A stretch of DNA of 64,000 nt from an uncultured Cyclobacteriaceae bacterium (lineage in GTDB: Bacteria; Bacteroidota; Bacteroidia; Cytophagales; Cyclobacteriaceae). This document shows, in pieces, positions 1 to 11,495 of this stretch (position 1 is the stretch's first letter; every line of letters starts with the position of its first letter). Both the position numbers and the translations under genes were made by a program. The stretch is from NCBI GenBank assembly GCA_943788235.1, contig CALSPM010000010.1:1-64000 (forward strand). Reading direction: 5' to 3'. The notes beneath the pieces were generated by a model. The model was not told the DNA's origin. It saw only the letters and a list, made by a program, of their open reading frames with translations, and did not search any database.

Positions 1-339
1 TCATTCACTTTGGGTAGCTCTTATGGTGTGAGTAATGTGGTTACAGGTGCTACAGGTGATGATAAGTTTTTAAGAATAAACCTTACAGAAAAGTTGGTTG
101 TAGATAGTAATGTCAAGCCTACTATTACGATGAATGCGAGTAAGATAGCAGATCCATCTAATAATATGACAGCGCAAAGTGCTTTTACTCCTATTGATGC
201 GGCAAAGCCAGTTATTACTAATGCGCGCTGGCAAGACGCACAAGCCGATGGTTTGATAGATCGTTTAGCATTAACCTTTAGTGAAGTTGTAAACATTGTA
301 GATGGTAATGCTGGTGATGGTTTTGGAGCGATTTTGTAA
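1..339 (+). pseudogene. Giant T9SS surface protein, fragment 1 of 4 (5' end outside window)
   Basis: The reading frame is open from the first base of the window, so the start of the gene lies upstream. This piece holds an extracellular Ig-like or SWM-type stretch (a motif reading DAAKPVITNARWQDAQADG, followed by LALTFSEVVN). The frame stops at a TAA at 337-339. The same protein clearly continues in the next frame, where GDGFGAI is followed by FVNDGGAVTIDNANY. Restoring one T in the TTTT run at 332-335 joins the two frames. It is therefore the first visible part of one gene running to 10147. Whether the lost T is a sequencing error or a real mutation cannot be told from the sequence. Confidence 0.75.
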
Positions 340-3300
340 ATGATGGTGGAGCGGTAACGATAGACAATGCTAATTATGCAGCGAGTGGGGTTACTAAACT
401 TAATTTAAATTTCGTTGGTGATCAAAGTGATAAAACTTCAGGGGCATCTGGATTGAGTGCAACTTATGAGGATTCAGGTGCAAATTCAATTAAAGATTTA
501 TCTGGAAATGAGATTACTGATGGGGCAACTGCTTTTGATTATACAGAGAGGATGCTGACTTGTTTGGATAATCAATACATTACTGTACAAAACCCTATAT
601 TGATTAGTGAATCAAGTGCTGCAGATTTTGTAGATGCAGGAACATTGATTTTTACCTTAAGTTCAAATTTTGCTTTTGAGCCAGTTGGTGATGCAAGGAG
701 TATTATTACTGATGGTTTGATTTCTGGATCTGATGATATAGCTATTACAGCGGCAGTGATAACTTCTTCCACGATTACTATAACCTACACCAATGATGGA
801 AATGCAAGTGGTGTTGATAAAATTACCATTGGAACGGGGTTAAATATTAAGTATACGGGATCAGATGTGACTGCTTTTGGTACACTGACAAGAACAGGAG
901 GTACAGCACAAATCAATGGTGTAAGTACTTTTGGATTCAATATTTTAGATTTGGAGGTGGAATCTGTGGATCCTTTAACTACCATTACCAGTGGATCTCC
1001 AACAGATGGGCAAGTCTTATTAATTGATTTGGATATATGTAAGGGAGGATTGTTTGATACCAATTATTCTTCTTTAGCTAATGCTACGGCAAATTTCAGT
1101 ATTAAAGTTGACTCAGATCCTTCATCGGGCGATGCTGCTGCAAATACAATTAAATGGTATAGTAGTGCTGATCCTAATGCCTCGCCATCTACGCAAGTAT
1201 TAAATACAACTTCTTTCGATGGTAGCGGAGACGCAACAGTTGGTTTTGGAGATTTGACACACTTAAATGCTAATAATGCAGGTAATCAAAATATTTGGAT
1301 AACTCAAACCAATACGCGAGGCTGTGAGAGTGCGCCGATTCAGGTGGTGGCTACAATTTATGATTCTCCAGATGCGGAAGCGATTGCGGGTTTTGATTTC
1401 GATGATGCCACTTACACAGCCCAAGCTTCAGTAAATAATAGTACCAGCAACAGTACTGCCTTGGTAGTTGATAACAACATCGCTACTATAACTGTTGGAG
1501 ATGTAGTAACTGGTACAGGAGTTTCGGGAATGGTTACTGTCGTTTCTCTGAGTAATCAAAATAATTTGGTACTGTCAAGTAATCAAAGTTTGACTAATGA
1601 TGTTGTTTTAACTTTTACGAAGTCGAAAACGGCTAAGCCAAGTGTATGTAGCGCAGATGAAATAACCTTGGGGAATACTAGTAATGGTGCGTTGAGTGAC
1701 TACACATTTAGTTGGAGTAATAGTAATGCAAGCTACACTTCGAATGATTTTAATCCAACTACTACAGCCCCTGTTAATGTATCTTCAATTTCAAATTTAT
1801 CAACTTATACTACCCAGGACTTTTATTATTACCTGGATGTATCAGATGCTAATGGCTGTAAAGCTCCTGTTAATAGTAGTTTACCGGGATCACCAAGTAC
1901 TAACAGACAAGCAGCTGTTAAAGTTGTTGTGGATCGCCCTGTATTCGCAGATATATTTTCTAAAAATGGATTGACTTTCTCTGAAACGCAAGTAGCAGGA
2001 CAGCCTATTTACGGAGATTTTGGAACTATCACGGAGGCTAATCCTTTGGTAAAGACTACCGCAAGGGTAAATGGGGCAATATCGGGTACCAAAAATTTAG
2101 TTGTTGATGGTAATTCTTCGCGTACTATAGTAGTGGGGGATATAGTAACTGGTGCTGGAATTTCAGGAAATGTTAAGGTCACCTCCTTGACTAGCCAAAA
2201 TAATTTAGTTCTATCTTCAGTTCAAACGCTCATTGATGATGTAACCTTGACTTTTACGGCTGATGTTTCTTTAGTCACTAACTATAATTCCCAACCTTAT
2301 TCTAACCGAGGAACTGATTATGGTACCTATTCAGGTAGTTTCACGGGTGAAGGTTTGGGCGTACAATACACAACTAGCACTGCTTTAGATTCTGTATCTT
2401 TTACCCCCTATGTTGTTGGATTAACCTCAGGAGCCGGTACGATACTTACCTATACCCTAACGGAAAATTTTACCGGTTGTTCAGTCGCTGTGGCAGAGAC
2501 GATTAAGGTTGTGGAAGCTCAGGGTCAGGTTTTGGATGAAACAGAATTCCCTAAAACTAGCAGTTTATATTTTAATAAATGTATTGATGATATTTCTACA
2601 CCTACGGCCTCTGTGAATGGGGCAATCAATAGTAGTACCAACTTAGTAGTGGATGGGCAAACAGGAATTATTACAGTAGGTGATATTGTAAGTGGAACTG
2701 GTATCTCTGGGAATGTTAAAGTCGTTTCAGTAACTGATCAAAATAATTTGGTTTTATCTTCAGCACAGAATCTTTCGGACAATGTTGTATTAACATTTAC
2801 AAAATCTGATTTTCTACTAGTATCTGTTAATGGGACTACGAACAATACTACTAATTTGGTAGTTGATGGGCAGACGGGTACTATTGCTGTAGGAGACATA
2901 GTCACTGGGACTGGAATTGTTGGAACGGTCACGGTCGCATCTTTAACAAACCAAAATAATTTAATTTTATCTTCCGCGCAGAGTTTGACAAATAATGTAG
3001 TATTAACTTTTACTAAAGGGGATTTTTCATTGGTTCCTTTTGGGCTTGGATCTGGCTTTACTTTTGTCTCATTTAGTGGACCGGGAGTTACCTCAACAAT
3101 TAGTGCTACGGCGTCCGTAAATGGAGGACCAACAGGAACTACGGCTTTGATAGTAGATACGAACGTAGGTACTATTAATGTTGGTGATGTAATCTCAGGT
3201 GCAGGCATTTCCGGTGTAGTCACAGTTGCTGCGGTAACTAATCAAAATAATTTAGTTCTTTCCTCTTCCCAAAGTATTACTAATAATGTAGCATTGACTT

Positions 3301-5225
3301 TCACTAATGCGTCTAGTTTTAAAATGAATATGAATGCAGCGTTTAACGCTACAGCTGCTTCAAATTATCTTGTGGTAAATGCAAATGGAACCCATACTGC
3401 TTTTATTTCAAGAACCATTATTGACAATACTACTCAAAATACTTTTGTAGATGGTACTGCAGAAATTATCATTACCCCATTACCGGTTATTACTTTGTTA
3501 ACAACTAGTGATAATCCTTTGGAGTTTTATTATTGTGATGTGGATGCAGATAACAATAATCAATCTGTTGACTTTAACATGACCTTGTTCAGTGCAGGAG
3601 CACCCGCACCAACCAAAAATGACATCAATCCTTTGGCCTATACATTAGAGGTTATTGGCCCTGCTTCTGCAGATAATTTTGGTAGAACTTCAACCTTTAC
3701 AGTTTCAAGTGACGGAAGTACTACAGCCAATATTAATTTTGCCACAATTATTTCGGATGGAACGATAGGATTGACTTCTACCGACGCTAGTAATAATCGT
3801 GATGAAATTAAATATAGATTGACTGTTTCCTCAATAGATGCTAATGATCCTTTGAATACTTCGGGTCCAACCAACACTAATTTTGGGTGTGATAATACGG
3901 CTACTCATGAGTTTACTGTGTTCAAGCGGCAGGGCAAGCCTGAATTAGATCTTTCCAATCAATCTGTGAACAATAAGTTGGTCAATGAGATTTCTGCCGA
4001 TAATTATTTGGTTGAGTATTGTTATGGTGAAACGATTCAAAATGTGAAGGTCGTGGCAGAGAATGCTGCTTTGACCACTACCATTAATTGGTATCGAGAT
4101 GAACCTGGCACCAGCGCTGCTAAAGATGTGTCGATCACCCCACCGGATGATAGGAATATAGCACCATTTATCTTATTTGGTACCAATACACCAGCTGTGG
4201 GTACTTATGTATTTAATTTCACTCAAACCAGTAACATCATCAGTGGCACATATGCGGGTTGTGAGAGTGATTATTCGACGTTGACTATTGTGATACATGA
4301 TATACCCAATGCACCACGACTGAATTTGTCAGCTTCATCAAAAGGTGATGAGCAAACTATTGGGGGTACCTCAGGGGGCTATTATGCTTATGAGTATTGT
4401 GAGGGAGAAACTATTGAGAATTTAAATATATTAGTTGGAGGCATCTCAGATAGCTTTACAGCTAATCCTACCTTGAAGGATAATCCTTGGATATTTGGTT
4501 CTGGAGGGAGCTTCATGGGTTCTGATATTAGGATAAACGCAGGTGGAACTATCCAGTCTGAAGCTTTGAACCGCGTCAATAAAATTTCTTTTAAAGCCAA
4601 ATCTTCTACTGGAGCATCCACTACTTTGGAAGTTAGATATTTTAGCAATAGTTCGGCTTCAGAATTTGAAACTTTAGGAACCATTATTACCTCGAATACG
4701 AATTATTCGACTTACACCTACACAATCGAGGAGTTCAATGATCCCTCGGTGACTTCAAAAAATTCGATAATCAAATTTGTTGCAACTAATGCAGCCGCAC
4801 GCATAGATGATTTTGTAGCCTCACCCATTATTGATAATGTATCTTTTTATGAATGGTTTAGGAATGATAGCACATTAATTGATGGAATGAGATCTCCTGG
4901 AACTGTTCAGGATAATAGCAGTCAAGGAGCTATTGGTGCACAAGGAAATGTGACTGCCAATGCAGCAGAATTATTTTCATCGATCGGTGCGGGAAGTGAT
5001 AATACTCCAGCTGCAGGGATCTATACTTTTTATGTAGCCCGAAGGGAAGATCATAACGCTGCCCAAACGCAAATTTTTGAAGGGTGTCAAAGTGCTTTAA
5101 CACGTATTGATATTTTTGTATACGGCATTCCTGGTAAGCCAACAGGTATGCTCACGGATATTAATGTAAGTAGTGGTGAATTGCCTTATAATGTCCAGAA
5201 TATTGCCTTCAGATACGATAGGTAG
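333..5225 (+). pseudogene. Giant T9SS surface protein, fragment 2 of 4 (Ig-like domains and five inserted modules)
   Basis: About 1,630 residues of a secreted multidomain protein, rich in Ser, Thr, Asn and Asp. Two kinds of unit are visible. The first is a set of long Ig-like units with a paired-cysteine pattern (a YCxGExI-type strand near the start, a WYR or WYS strand, and GCES near the end), as in many Bacteroidota adhesins. The second is a module of 65-66 residues present five times between 1425 and 3305. A further stretch around 4440-4850 resembles a carbohydrate-binding-like beta sandwich. The frame ends with a TAG at 5223-5225, just after NIAF. The next frame continues with SDTIGSPGLTNVQYRWYRN, so this is a frameshift and not a natural end. 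The protein is likely surface-exposed, in adhesion or matrix formation, by analogy with T9SS adhesins. Confidence 0.75.
1425..3305 (+). repeat. Five copies of a 65-66 residue protein module
   Basis: Copies lie at 1425-1619, 2061-2258, 2607-2801, 2820-3014 and 3111-3305 (195 bases each, 198 for the second). The consensus starts ASVNG, runs through NLVVDGQTGTITVGDIVTGTG and NVTVVSLTNQNNLVLSS, and ends with NNVVLTFT. Copies 3 and 4 are almost adjacent and the others sit inside other domain sequence. The DNA copies have diverged at many silent sites, so they are not recent exact duplications. Similar modules are, to my recollection, common in marine phage and bacterial structural proteins. That recollection needs a database check. 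Confidence 0.85.
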
Positions 5226-7791
5226 TCCCGGATTGACCAATGTTCAATATCGTTGGTACCGAAATGCTACCGATCCCAAAAAGGATGCAACAGAAATGTT
5301 TGATCAAACAAATAATTCCGCGACAACTTCTTTTGGTGAAATTGCAACTCCAGGAGAAGGTTTCATAGGTACTGGTAGCAACGGGTATTATCAAGCAGAT
5401 AATACCTACAATACGAATATTTATCTGAGTCAAGTAACGAATCTTCTTAATCGAATAACGGGTAGTTCTGAGACTACTTTTGAGGGTTGTGAAAGTGAGA
5501 TTTCCGATCGCGCTTCTATAGCCATCACTATATATCCAGTAGCTGATTACCCATTACTTGGGGCCATAGATTATCAAGAAAATAAAACTTTTTATGATGA
5601 TAATAATGATAATATTGGGGAATCTTTGGAGCTTTCCTATCAATCTGTATTGTTAAATGGTAGTGAAGAATTTTATGCCAAAACGTTTTATTCGGATGCA
5701 AATAATAGTCAAAAGTTCACTTGGTACTTTTCAGATATTAATTCAACTAGAAACACGTCGAGCATTATTTCAACTTCTGATGCCAACGGAGATACGATCA
5801 ATGCATCTGAGATGTTTATAGGGGGTATCAGTACAAATGAAATACGTTATTATCTACTTACACAAACTACTGATATTGAACCAAGTAATGTTTATGAAGG
5901 ATCAGAAAGCGACGGAGTATTGCTAAAGATCAATATCTTTGATGTGCCTAATTCTCCTGCTGAGGCCTCTTCAGCCAATGCTTCAGATCCTGGAGTAGTG
6001 AATTATTATTATTGTGAAGGAGATACAATCGATGCTATAAATGTTATCTCTTATGACGAAAGTTACCCTAATGATATTTTATTCCATTGGTATGCTTCAG
6101 AAGAAGATGCTTTGTCTCAAGACTCAACCAAGAGATTAACAACTGCAAATGCAAAAGGAGCACAAATATTACCCAGTGAGATGAGTAATGATGATGTCGC
6201 AAATGACAATACTACGCCTTTAAATATGTCTGGACTAGCTCAGTCAGGGACTTATACTTTTTATGTAACTCAGTCTAGTAACAAGAAAATGACCCCAAGC
6301 AATGGATTTTTTGGAGATCCATTTTTTGGAAGCGAGGGTGAACCTTTGGAATTTACTATATACGTTAGAGATGCTCCTGTGCCTCCCGCCGTTTTGGATC
6401 AGACATTGTTTATTTGTGAGGGTGCTACTGTTCCGACCTTCTCTGTTGCTTCATTTGATAGTAAAAATACCTACAAATGGTCTGATAGTTTGAATGTACA
6501 ATTAGCTGCGGGTCAAAATTTAACCCCTCAAAATACTAATAATTCAACTCCTGGATTTTATAAATATAATGTCACGCAAATCACAGATATTAATCTAAAT
6601 AATCAAGGTTTTACAGGATGTGAATCTACTGCTTCGGATGTGATTTTGAGAATTAGTGAGATCCCCGGAAACCCTGTAACTACGGGGGTTTATGATTCTA
6701 TCAACGATTATTATGTTTATGAAATTTGTGAAGGGGAGGATATTCCGGATTTTGTGATTGATAACTCTGCGTTCAGTACACAGTCTACAGAAAGTTTAGC
6801 ATGGATTTGGTATGATCAGGATAACAGGCGTTTAAATACTAATTCAAGTGATAGTTTTAATGTCAAGAATTACCTCGACTTATCTTCACTTCAAACTGAT
6901 TTATCAAATGATTTTAAGTTTAGAGTCACAGTTACCGCAGATATTAATAATGCTGAAAATTTTGATGGATGCGGTAGTAATTACACTGATATTATATTGA
7001 GAATCAATGGATTGCCAAGTGTGAGATTTGATAATATCAGTAATAATGATACTTACTGTGTTACAGATGATGAAATTATTTTTAGTGGTGGATCATCAGA
7101 AGGAATTGATGGAGTTGGTCGATATTCAGTTTTCAATGACTTTAATCAATTAGGAAGTGGTTTAGAAGTAGGGAATAACTACGCAAAGTTGATATTAGAT
7201 TCTCTTCATTTAATAGATGATGATTTAATCGAGCCTTTAAACGTATCAGATCGATCGCTTGTGGGTGGAAAATCAACAAAGCGTAATATTTATTTTCAGT
7301 TTACGGATATAAAAGGATGTAGCAATACAGATTCAGTAACGAATATTGTAATTAATCCTGCTCCTGCCATTGACTTTAAGATTGATAATCAGATCATAGA
7401 TGCCACATTCAATACGTGTTTGAACGAAGATATTGACGTATTTGAAGAAAGAAGTTTTGAATTACTTGGAATTAATTCAGAAACAGGAGCAGGTATTGGT
7501 GGAGGAGGTATTGAATCAAATTTTGAAATTTATGATAACAATAGAATTCCATTATCCGCAGGTATCAGTGATGACTCTGAGGCTGCAGCTCAGTTTACAC
7601 CAAAGGATGCCCGCAAAAATTTAAGTTTAACTGATAGCGACTTACAAGATTATGATCCTTCAAGTACTTATATTGTAATTTTTGAACATACCGATGATTA
7701 TGGTTGTACCAATACTGTTGAGCACGATATTTTGGTTGATCCTAAGCCTCAATTTGGGACGAGTGGAGATGGCTTTTGTACTTACCAATAA
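5209..7791 (+). pseudogene. Giant T9SS surface protein, fragment 3 of 4 (Ig-like cysteine-paired repeats)
   Basis: About 860 residues made mostly of repeated Ig-like units of roughly 120-150 residues. Recurring landmarks are YYYCEGDTIDAINV, FICEGATVPTF and YEICEGEDIPDF at the unit starts, a WY or WI strand, and FTGCES or FDGCGS near the ends. The conserved cysteine pair per unit suggests disulfide-stapled extracellular domains. The frame is entered from fragment 2 by a shift near 5205-5211. It ends at a TAA at 7789-7791, after GDGFCTYQ. The protein continues in another frame from the TTTT run at 7774-7777. An in-frame start codon at 5173 exists but lies within sequence that encodes the preceding fragment, so it is not a believable gene start. 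Confidence 0.75.
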
Positions 7792-10147
7792 GGCTTGTGT
7801 ATCTGATTTATTAGAAGTTAATGTTACTCTTGGTAACATGGTTGATAGTTTAGCTACTTTTCAATGGACCATTAAAAATGATATTGTTCCTAACCAAAAT
7901 ACAAATAGTGTTTCAGTGGCCTCTGATGATTATAATTTAGGCTCTGATGGTGTTCAGATTACGGTCAAGGCTACATCTAATATTACTGGATGCGCTTGGC
8001 AGCAAACTGAATCAAAATCAATCGGAATCATACCTGATCCAGAATTTAGATGGAAAAATATTACCGAGGGGAACAATACTTTGTTTGCGTTTAGAGAAAG
8101 AAAATTAGAGTTATATGACTTTGCGTGGCAAGAACTCCAAGAATTTAATTTTACTATTGAAAGAGAGGATGGTACTGAGTTTTTTGAGGAAGTTAGAGTA
8201 GGGATTGATTCAACTATCTTAGATTCGGTTCAGGTAGTATTTGATGAGGGAGGAATTTATCGAGCAAAGCTTCGTCTTATTTCAACGGCTAATTGCTTCG
8301 ACAGCTTGATTAGAGAGTTTAATATTTTGGATAAGATTCAGGTGATCGATAGTAAAACTCATACTTTTGATGAGGGACCTGAGTCATGGCATACAGATTC
8401 TATCAGTGTAGATGGTTTTTATGATGGTATTAACTATGACATCGAAAATGATAAAATTGCCTTGACTGAAGCTTCGTTAAGGTTTTCAACTTGGCAAAAA
8501 GCAACTCCTATTGGGGCTACTATAAATTTGGATCCTACGGTTTCTGATGTACCGGTTGAGGTTTCAGGATTTTCGTGGATTACCAATCCTTCAGGTAGTT
8601 ACGCTGGTGGTGGCGCAGAGGGTTCTATAGCGGAGCATTCGTGGGTATATTCTCCTGCTTATGATATTTCACTTTTAGAAAGGCCTACCCTCAGTTTCAA
8701 TTATAGTTCTGATTTGCTGGTCACTGATGGTGTGGTTTTACAATATTCTTCTGATGACGGGGCTAGTTGGTCACCCCTTGGATTTTATAAATTTCTTATT
8801 GAGAATCAGGATGAAAATTATACTACTTTGAGCTCGGGCCTCAATTGGTATACTTTCGAGGGTATTCCAGGTAATCCTGGTAATTGGGATGAAGCTCAAA
8901 AAACGGCCTATAATCCTGGGTTTTATGGTTGGAATACAAGTACAGAAGGAGCTTGGAAATTAGCGGTACATAAAATAGATATTAGGGATGATGAGGGTAA
9001 TTATATCATTCCCAAAGAAAACTGGTCTGAAATAAGGTTTAGATTTGCGTTGGGTTCTATGACTGGACAGAAAGTAAATCAAAATGGACAAGACCTTGAG
9101 GGTTTTGCCTTTGATAATTTCAGCATTTACGACAGGAAACGCATTGTTTTGGTCGAGACATTTGGCTCTATGTTGCAATCAGAAAGTAAGACTGCTAGTG
9201 AAGAGGTGCATAATCGTATTGGTCAAATGGCTAAAGGAAGCCTTTGGATAAATTATATAACCAATATTTATAATGAAGGTATTGGTCTAGATGAGGATAT
9301 CCTTTACACAAGAAACAAAATTGATCCGGATGCTAGAAGATCCTATTATAGTATCAATGAGATACCGGCCAGTGTACTAAACGGTGAGACTATTAATACT
9401 ACCTCAGAAGAGAATATTTTGGGATGGGATAAAAGTCAGTTAGATCAAAAAGAATTAAATAAGCCAGATTTCAAGATTGAGTTATCTGAGAGCTCAGTTG
9501 AGGGAAGTTCCATGTTGTCCTTCACAGCTGAATTTACGTCTTTAATTGATTTACCAAATCCAGAGACTGAGCTTTCGATTAGATTTTTTATAGTTGAAAA
9601 GCTCTTCGTTCCCGAAAACGACTTTGGAGTGTATTCAACTACAGATACCATTCGAAACGTACTGTTGAAAATCTTACCAAATGCTTCAGGAATTGTTAAA
9701 AATCAATCATTTAAAGTTGATGACACATTTACCGAGTCCGTTCAGTGGATACCGGTAGGGTTCAATGATTCTACTCAGCTTAGAGTTATTGTAATGATCC
9801 AAAATGAGGTGACCAAGGATATTTATCAAGCAGCTTATAAGGATTTGGAAAATCCCAGCAATATACTTGGTATAGAAGAGGAGATGATCCTTGGGACAGA
9901 GTTTAGTTTATTTCCTAATCCGGCAGATCGCATATTTAGATTGCTATTTGAGAGGCCGCTACGCGCAGAGACCGATTGGATTGTGTTTGACCAGAATGGC
10001 ATTCAACGTTTGACGGGTTGGATAAGGAAGAATGAGGAAGAACTCGTGATCAATGTGAGTCATTTACCAGCAGGCGTCTATTTCATACAGTTATTTCATA
10101 ATAAATATCTTTGGAAGCCTAGAAGATTCATCATCATACATCATTAA
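7775..10147 (+). pseudogene. Giant T9SS surface protein, fragment 4 of 4 (C-terminus with sorting domain)
   Basis: About 790 residues forming the C-terminal end. In order: a last Ig-like unit; a jelly-roll or MAM-like domain (around 8370-9130) with SWVYSPAYDIS and VLQYSSDDGASW; a region starting RIVLVETFGS that resembles the thioredoxin-like fold of Omp28-related proteins but lacks its cysteines; and a type A T9SS sorting domain over the last 80 residues (FSLFPNPADRIF, then LPAGVYFIQLF). The last domain predicts export across the outer membrane by the type IX system and cleavage or anchoring at the surface. The frame joins fragment 3 if one T is removed from the run at 7774-7777. A complete gene in this strain would make a protein of well over 3,300 residues. 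Confidence 0.8.
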
Positions 10148-10445
10148 TCTCTCAATAGTGAATTGAGGCAGTTGTTTTATGCCCTTTGGTTGGACTTACT
10201 GGTGAATGAAAAATCCTACAGTTTTTCTAGATATTTTTAAGTTGAGAACTAGGGCTGTCTATGATTGAATGAATACATGAAGAGTTTTTATAGAACTGAC
10301 CTCACTCATATGTTGATATAAGTTTCTATGGTCTTTAAAACATGTTGGGGTTCCAAAAAGGAAATATTCTTGAGTAAACCATCATTAGATACATCTTAAA
10401 AAAATCAATTAGTGTAGCTATGTAAACTCTATTAAAGCTTAACCT

Positions 10446-11000
10446 TTATTCTTTAATTAAATGGTGCACATGTCTATCTAATCGATCGATGCGATGGGTT
10501 AGGTGTTTTACGTATTTTTTAAGTTCTAATTCTACCACATAGACTTTACTGTCATATGATTCATCACCATTGTCTTTTTTGTAATCTTTTTTATGTTTTT
10601 CTAATTCAGATTGAGCAACACATTCTTCTTTTAAATGACTTATAAATTGTTTCACCCCATAATGCTTTTCAAATGATTCAAGTTCATGAATGAGATGTTT
10701 CATATGTGCATGCTTCTGTTTTGAGGCTTCGATAGCCATGTCATAAAGGAGTGAATCATAATGGTGCATACTTTCAAGCATTTCTGTGATTGAGTGTCTG
10801 TAAGCTGAGGAGCGACAAAACTTTCTCAAACCTTGGTAGGTTTTCAATTCTAGAGATTCGACATCCCAAAGTAAGGTAAGTTCATCGAGATGCTCAACAA
10901 CGGTTAAGGTATCTGCCTCTGAAGCCTTCGTATGTTCTTGGGCCTTAGATAAATTCAAAATAAAGGCACACGTTGATAAAAGAAAGACTAACTTTTTCAT
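10446..11000 (-). CDS. Small exported helical protein, function unknown
   Basis: 184 residues with a clear signal peptide (MKKLVFLLSTCAFILNLSKAQ, cleavage expected after the Ala). The mature part is almost entirely predicted helix, with many His, Lys and Glu residues (for example HHYDSLLYDMAIEASKQKH and HRIDRLDRHVHHLIKE). It could form a coiled-coil or four-helix bundle in the periplasm. Two cysteines (in KFCRS and EECVAQ) could form a disulfide. It stands alone between the giant adhesin and recQ. I do not recognise the family. The histidine richness could suggest metal binding, but no defined motif is present, so that is speculation. Confidence 0.7.
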   Translation of the reverse strand: MKKLVFLLSTCAFILNLSKAQEHTKASEADTLTVVEHLDELTLLWDVESLELKTYQGLRKFCRSSAYRHSITEMLESMHHYDSLLYDMAIEASKQKHAHMKHLIHELESFEKHYGVKQFISHLKEECVAQSELEKHKKDYKKDNGDESYDSKVYVVELELKKYVKHLTHRIDRLDRHVHHLIKE

Positions 11001-11196
11001 GGTTAAAACAACTATTTTTTTCGTAAATATAGTTAAGGAACATCAATAAATGATGTTCCGATATTTCTGATTATTGGATTTTTATGAAAATTCAACAAAA
11101 ATCTGATTCTTGTGCAAATCAAACTATATTTTAATTGTTAGTTAAGTAATTTCAAGGCGCTTGTGATTGCGAAGTTGGGCAAAAGGGTATTGACCC

Positions 11197-11495
11197 TTAG
11201 CCCCTCTTGAGAAATGATAAGGCCAGTTTTATTTTACCATAGTTTATTTTCTCGTCTAGGGCCTGAAAAAGAAGTTTAATTTCTTCTGTTTTCTTCAATT
11301 TATACCAGACACTAGTGATTTTATTGATTTCTTCTGAAGATACGAATTGGCTGATATTTATCGGCTCATGGTTGAGATATAAATGATTGATGTGATCATA
11401 AATGGTGTTTTCACTTAAAGATCGCTCTGTTGCGATTTCGGCTCACCGTATGATGGGTCTTGAGCATGCCTAGGGTTTTTAAATAAGTTTCTCCC
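11197..11495 (-). pseudogene. recQ: Displaced C-terminal helix-turn-helix of RecQ
   Basis: Downstream of the zinc and HRDC domains the normal RecQ tail can be read in two other frames. From the GGG run at 11493-11495 one frame reads GETYLKTLGMLKTHHTV. From about 11443 a second frame reads AEIATERSLSENTIYDHI and continues to LALSFLKRG, with a stop at 11197-11199. This matches the HTH_40-type domain that ends many Bacteroidota RecQ proteins. Two one-base insertions (in the GGG run and in GTGAGCC) are enough to explain the loss. Removing them would give a RecQ of about 705 residues. Sequencing error and true mutation cannot be separated here. Confidence 0.75.

Noticed and set aside
2738-3223. 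Minus-strand open frame of 161 codons in the repeat region
   Set aside because: A shadow of the repeated modules, with periodic sequence that mirrors the plus-strand repeats.
1425-3305. CRISPR-like array
   Set aside because: The repeats are coding, 195 bases long and diverged in DNA, with no short repeat-spacer pattern anywhere in the window.
5173-5211. In-frame start codon at 5173 as the start of a separate gene
   Set aside because: The first dozen residues from it are out-of-frame translation of the preceding adhesin segment. The third fragment is a continuation, not a new gene.
10148-10170. Hairpin CTCAAT-AGTGA-ATTGAG after the giant adhesin
   Set aside because: Only six pairs and no T run follows, so not convincing as a terminator.
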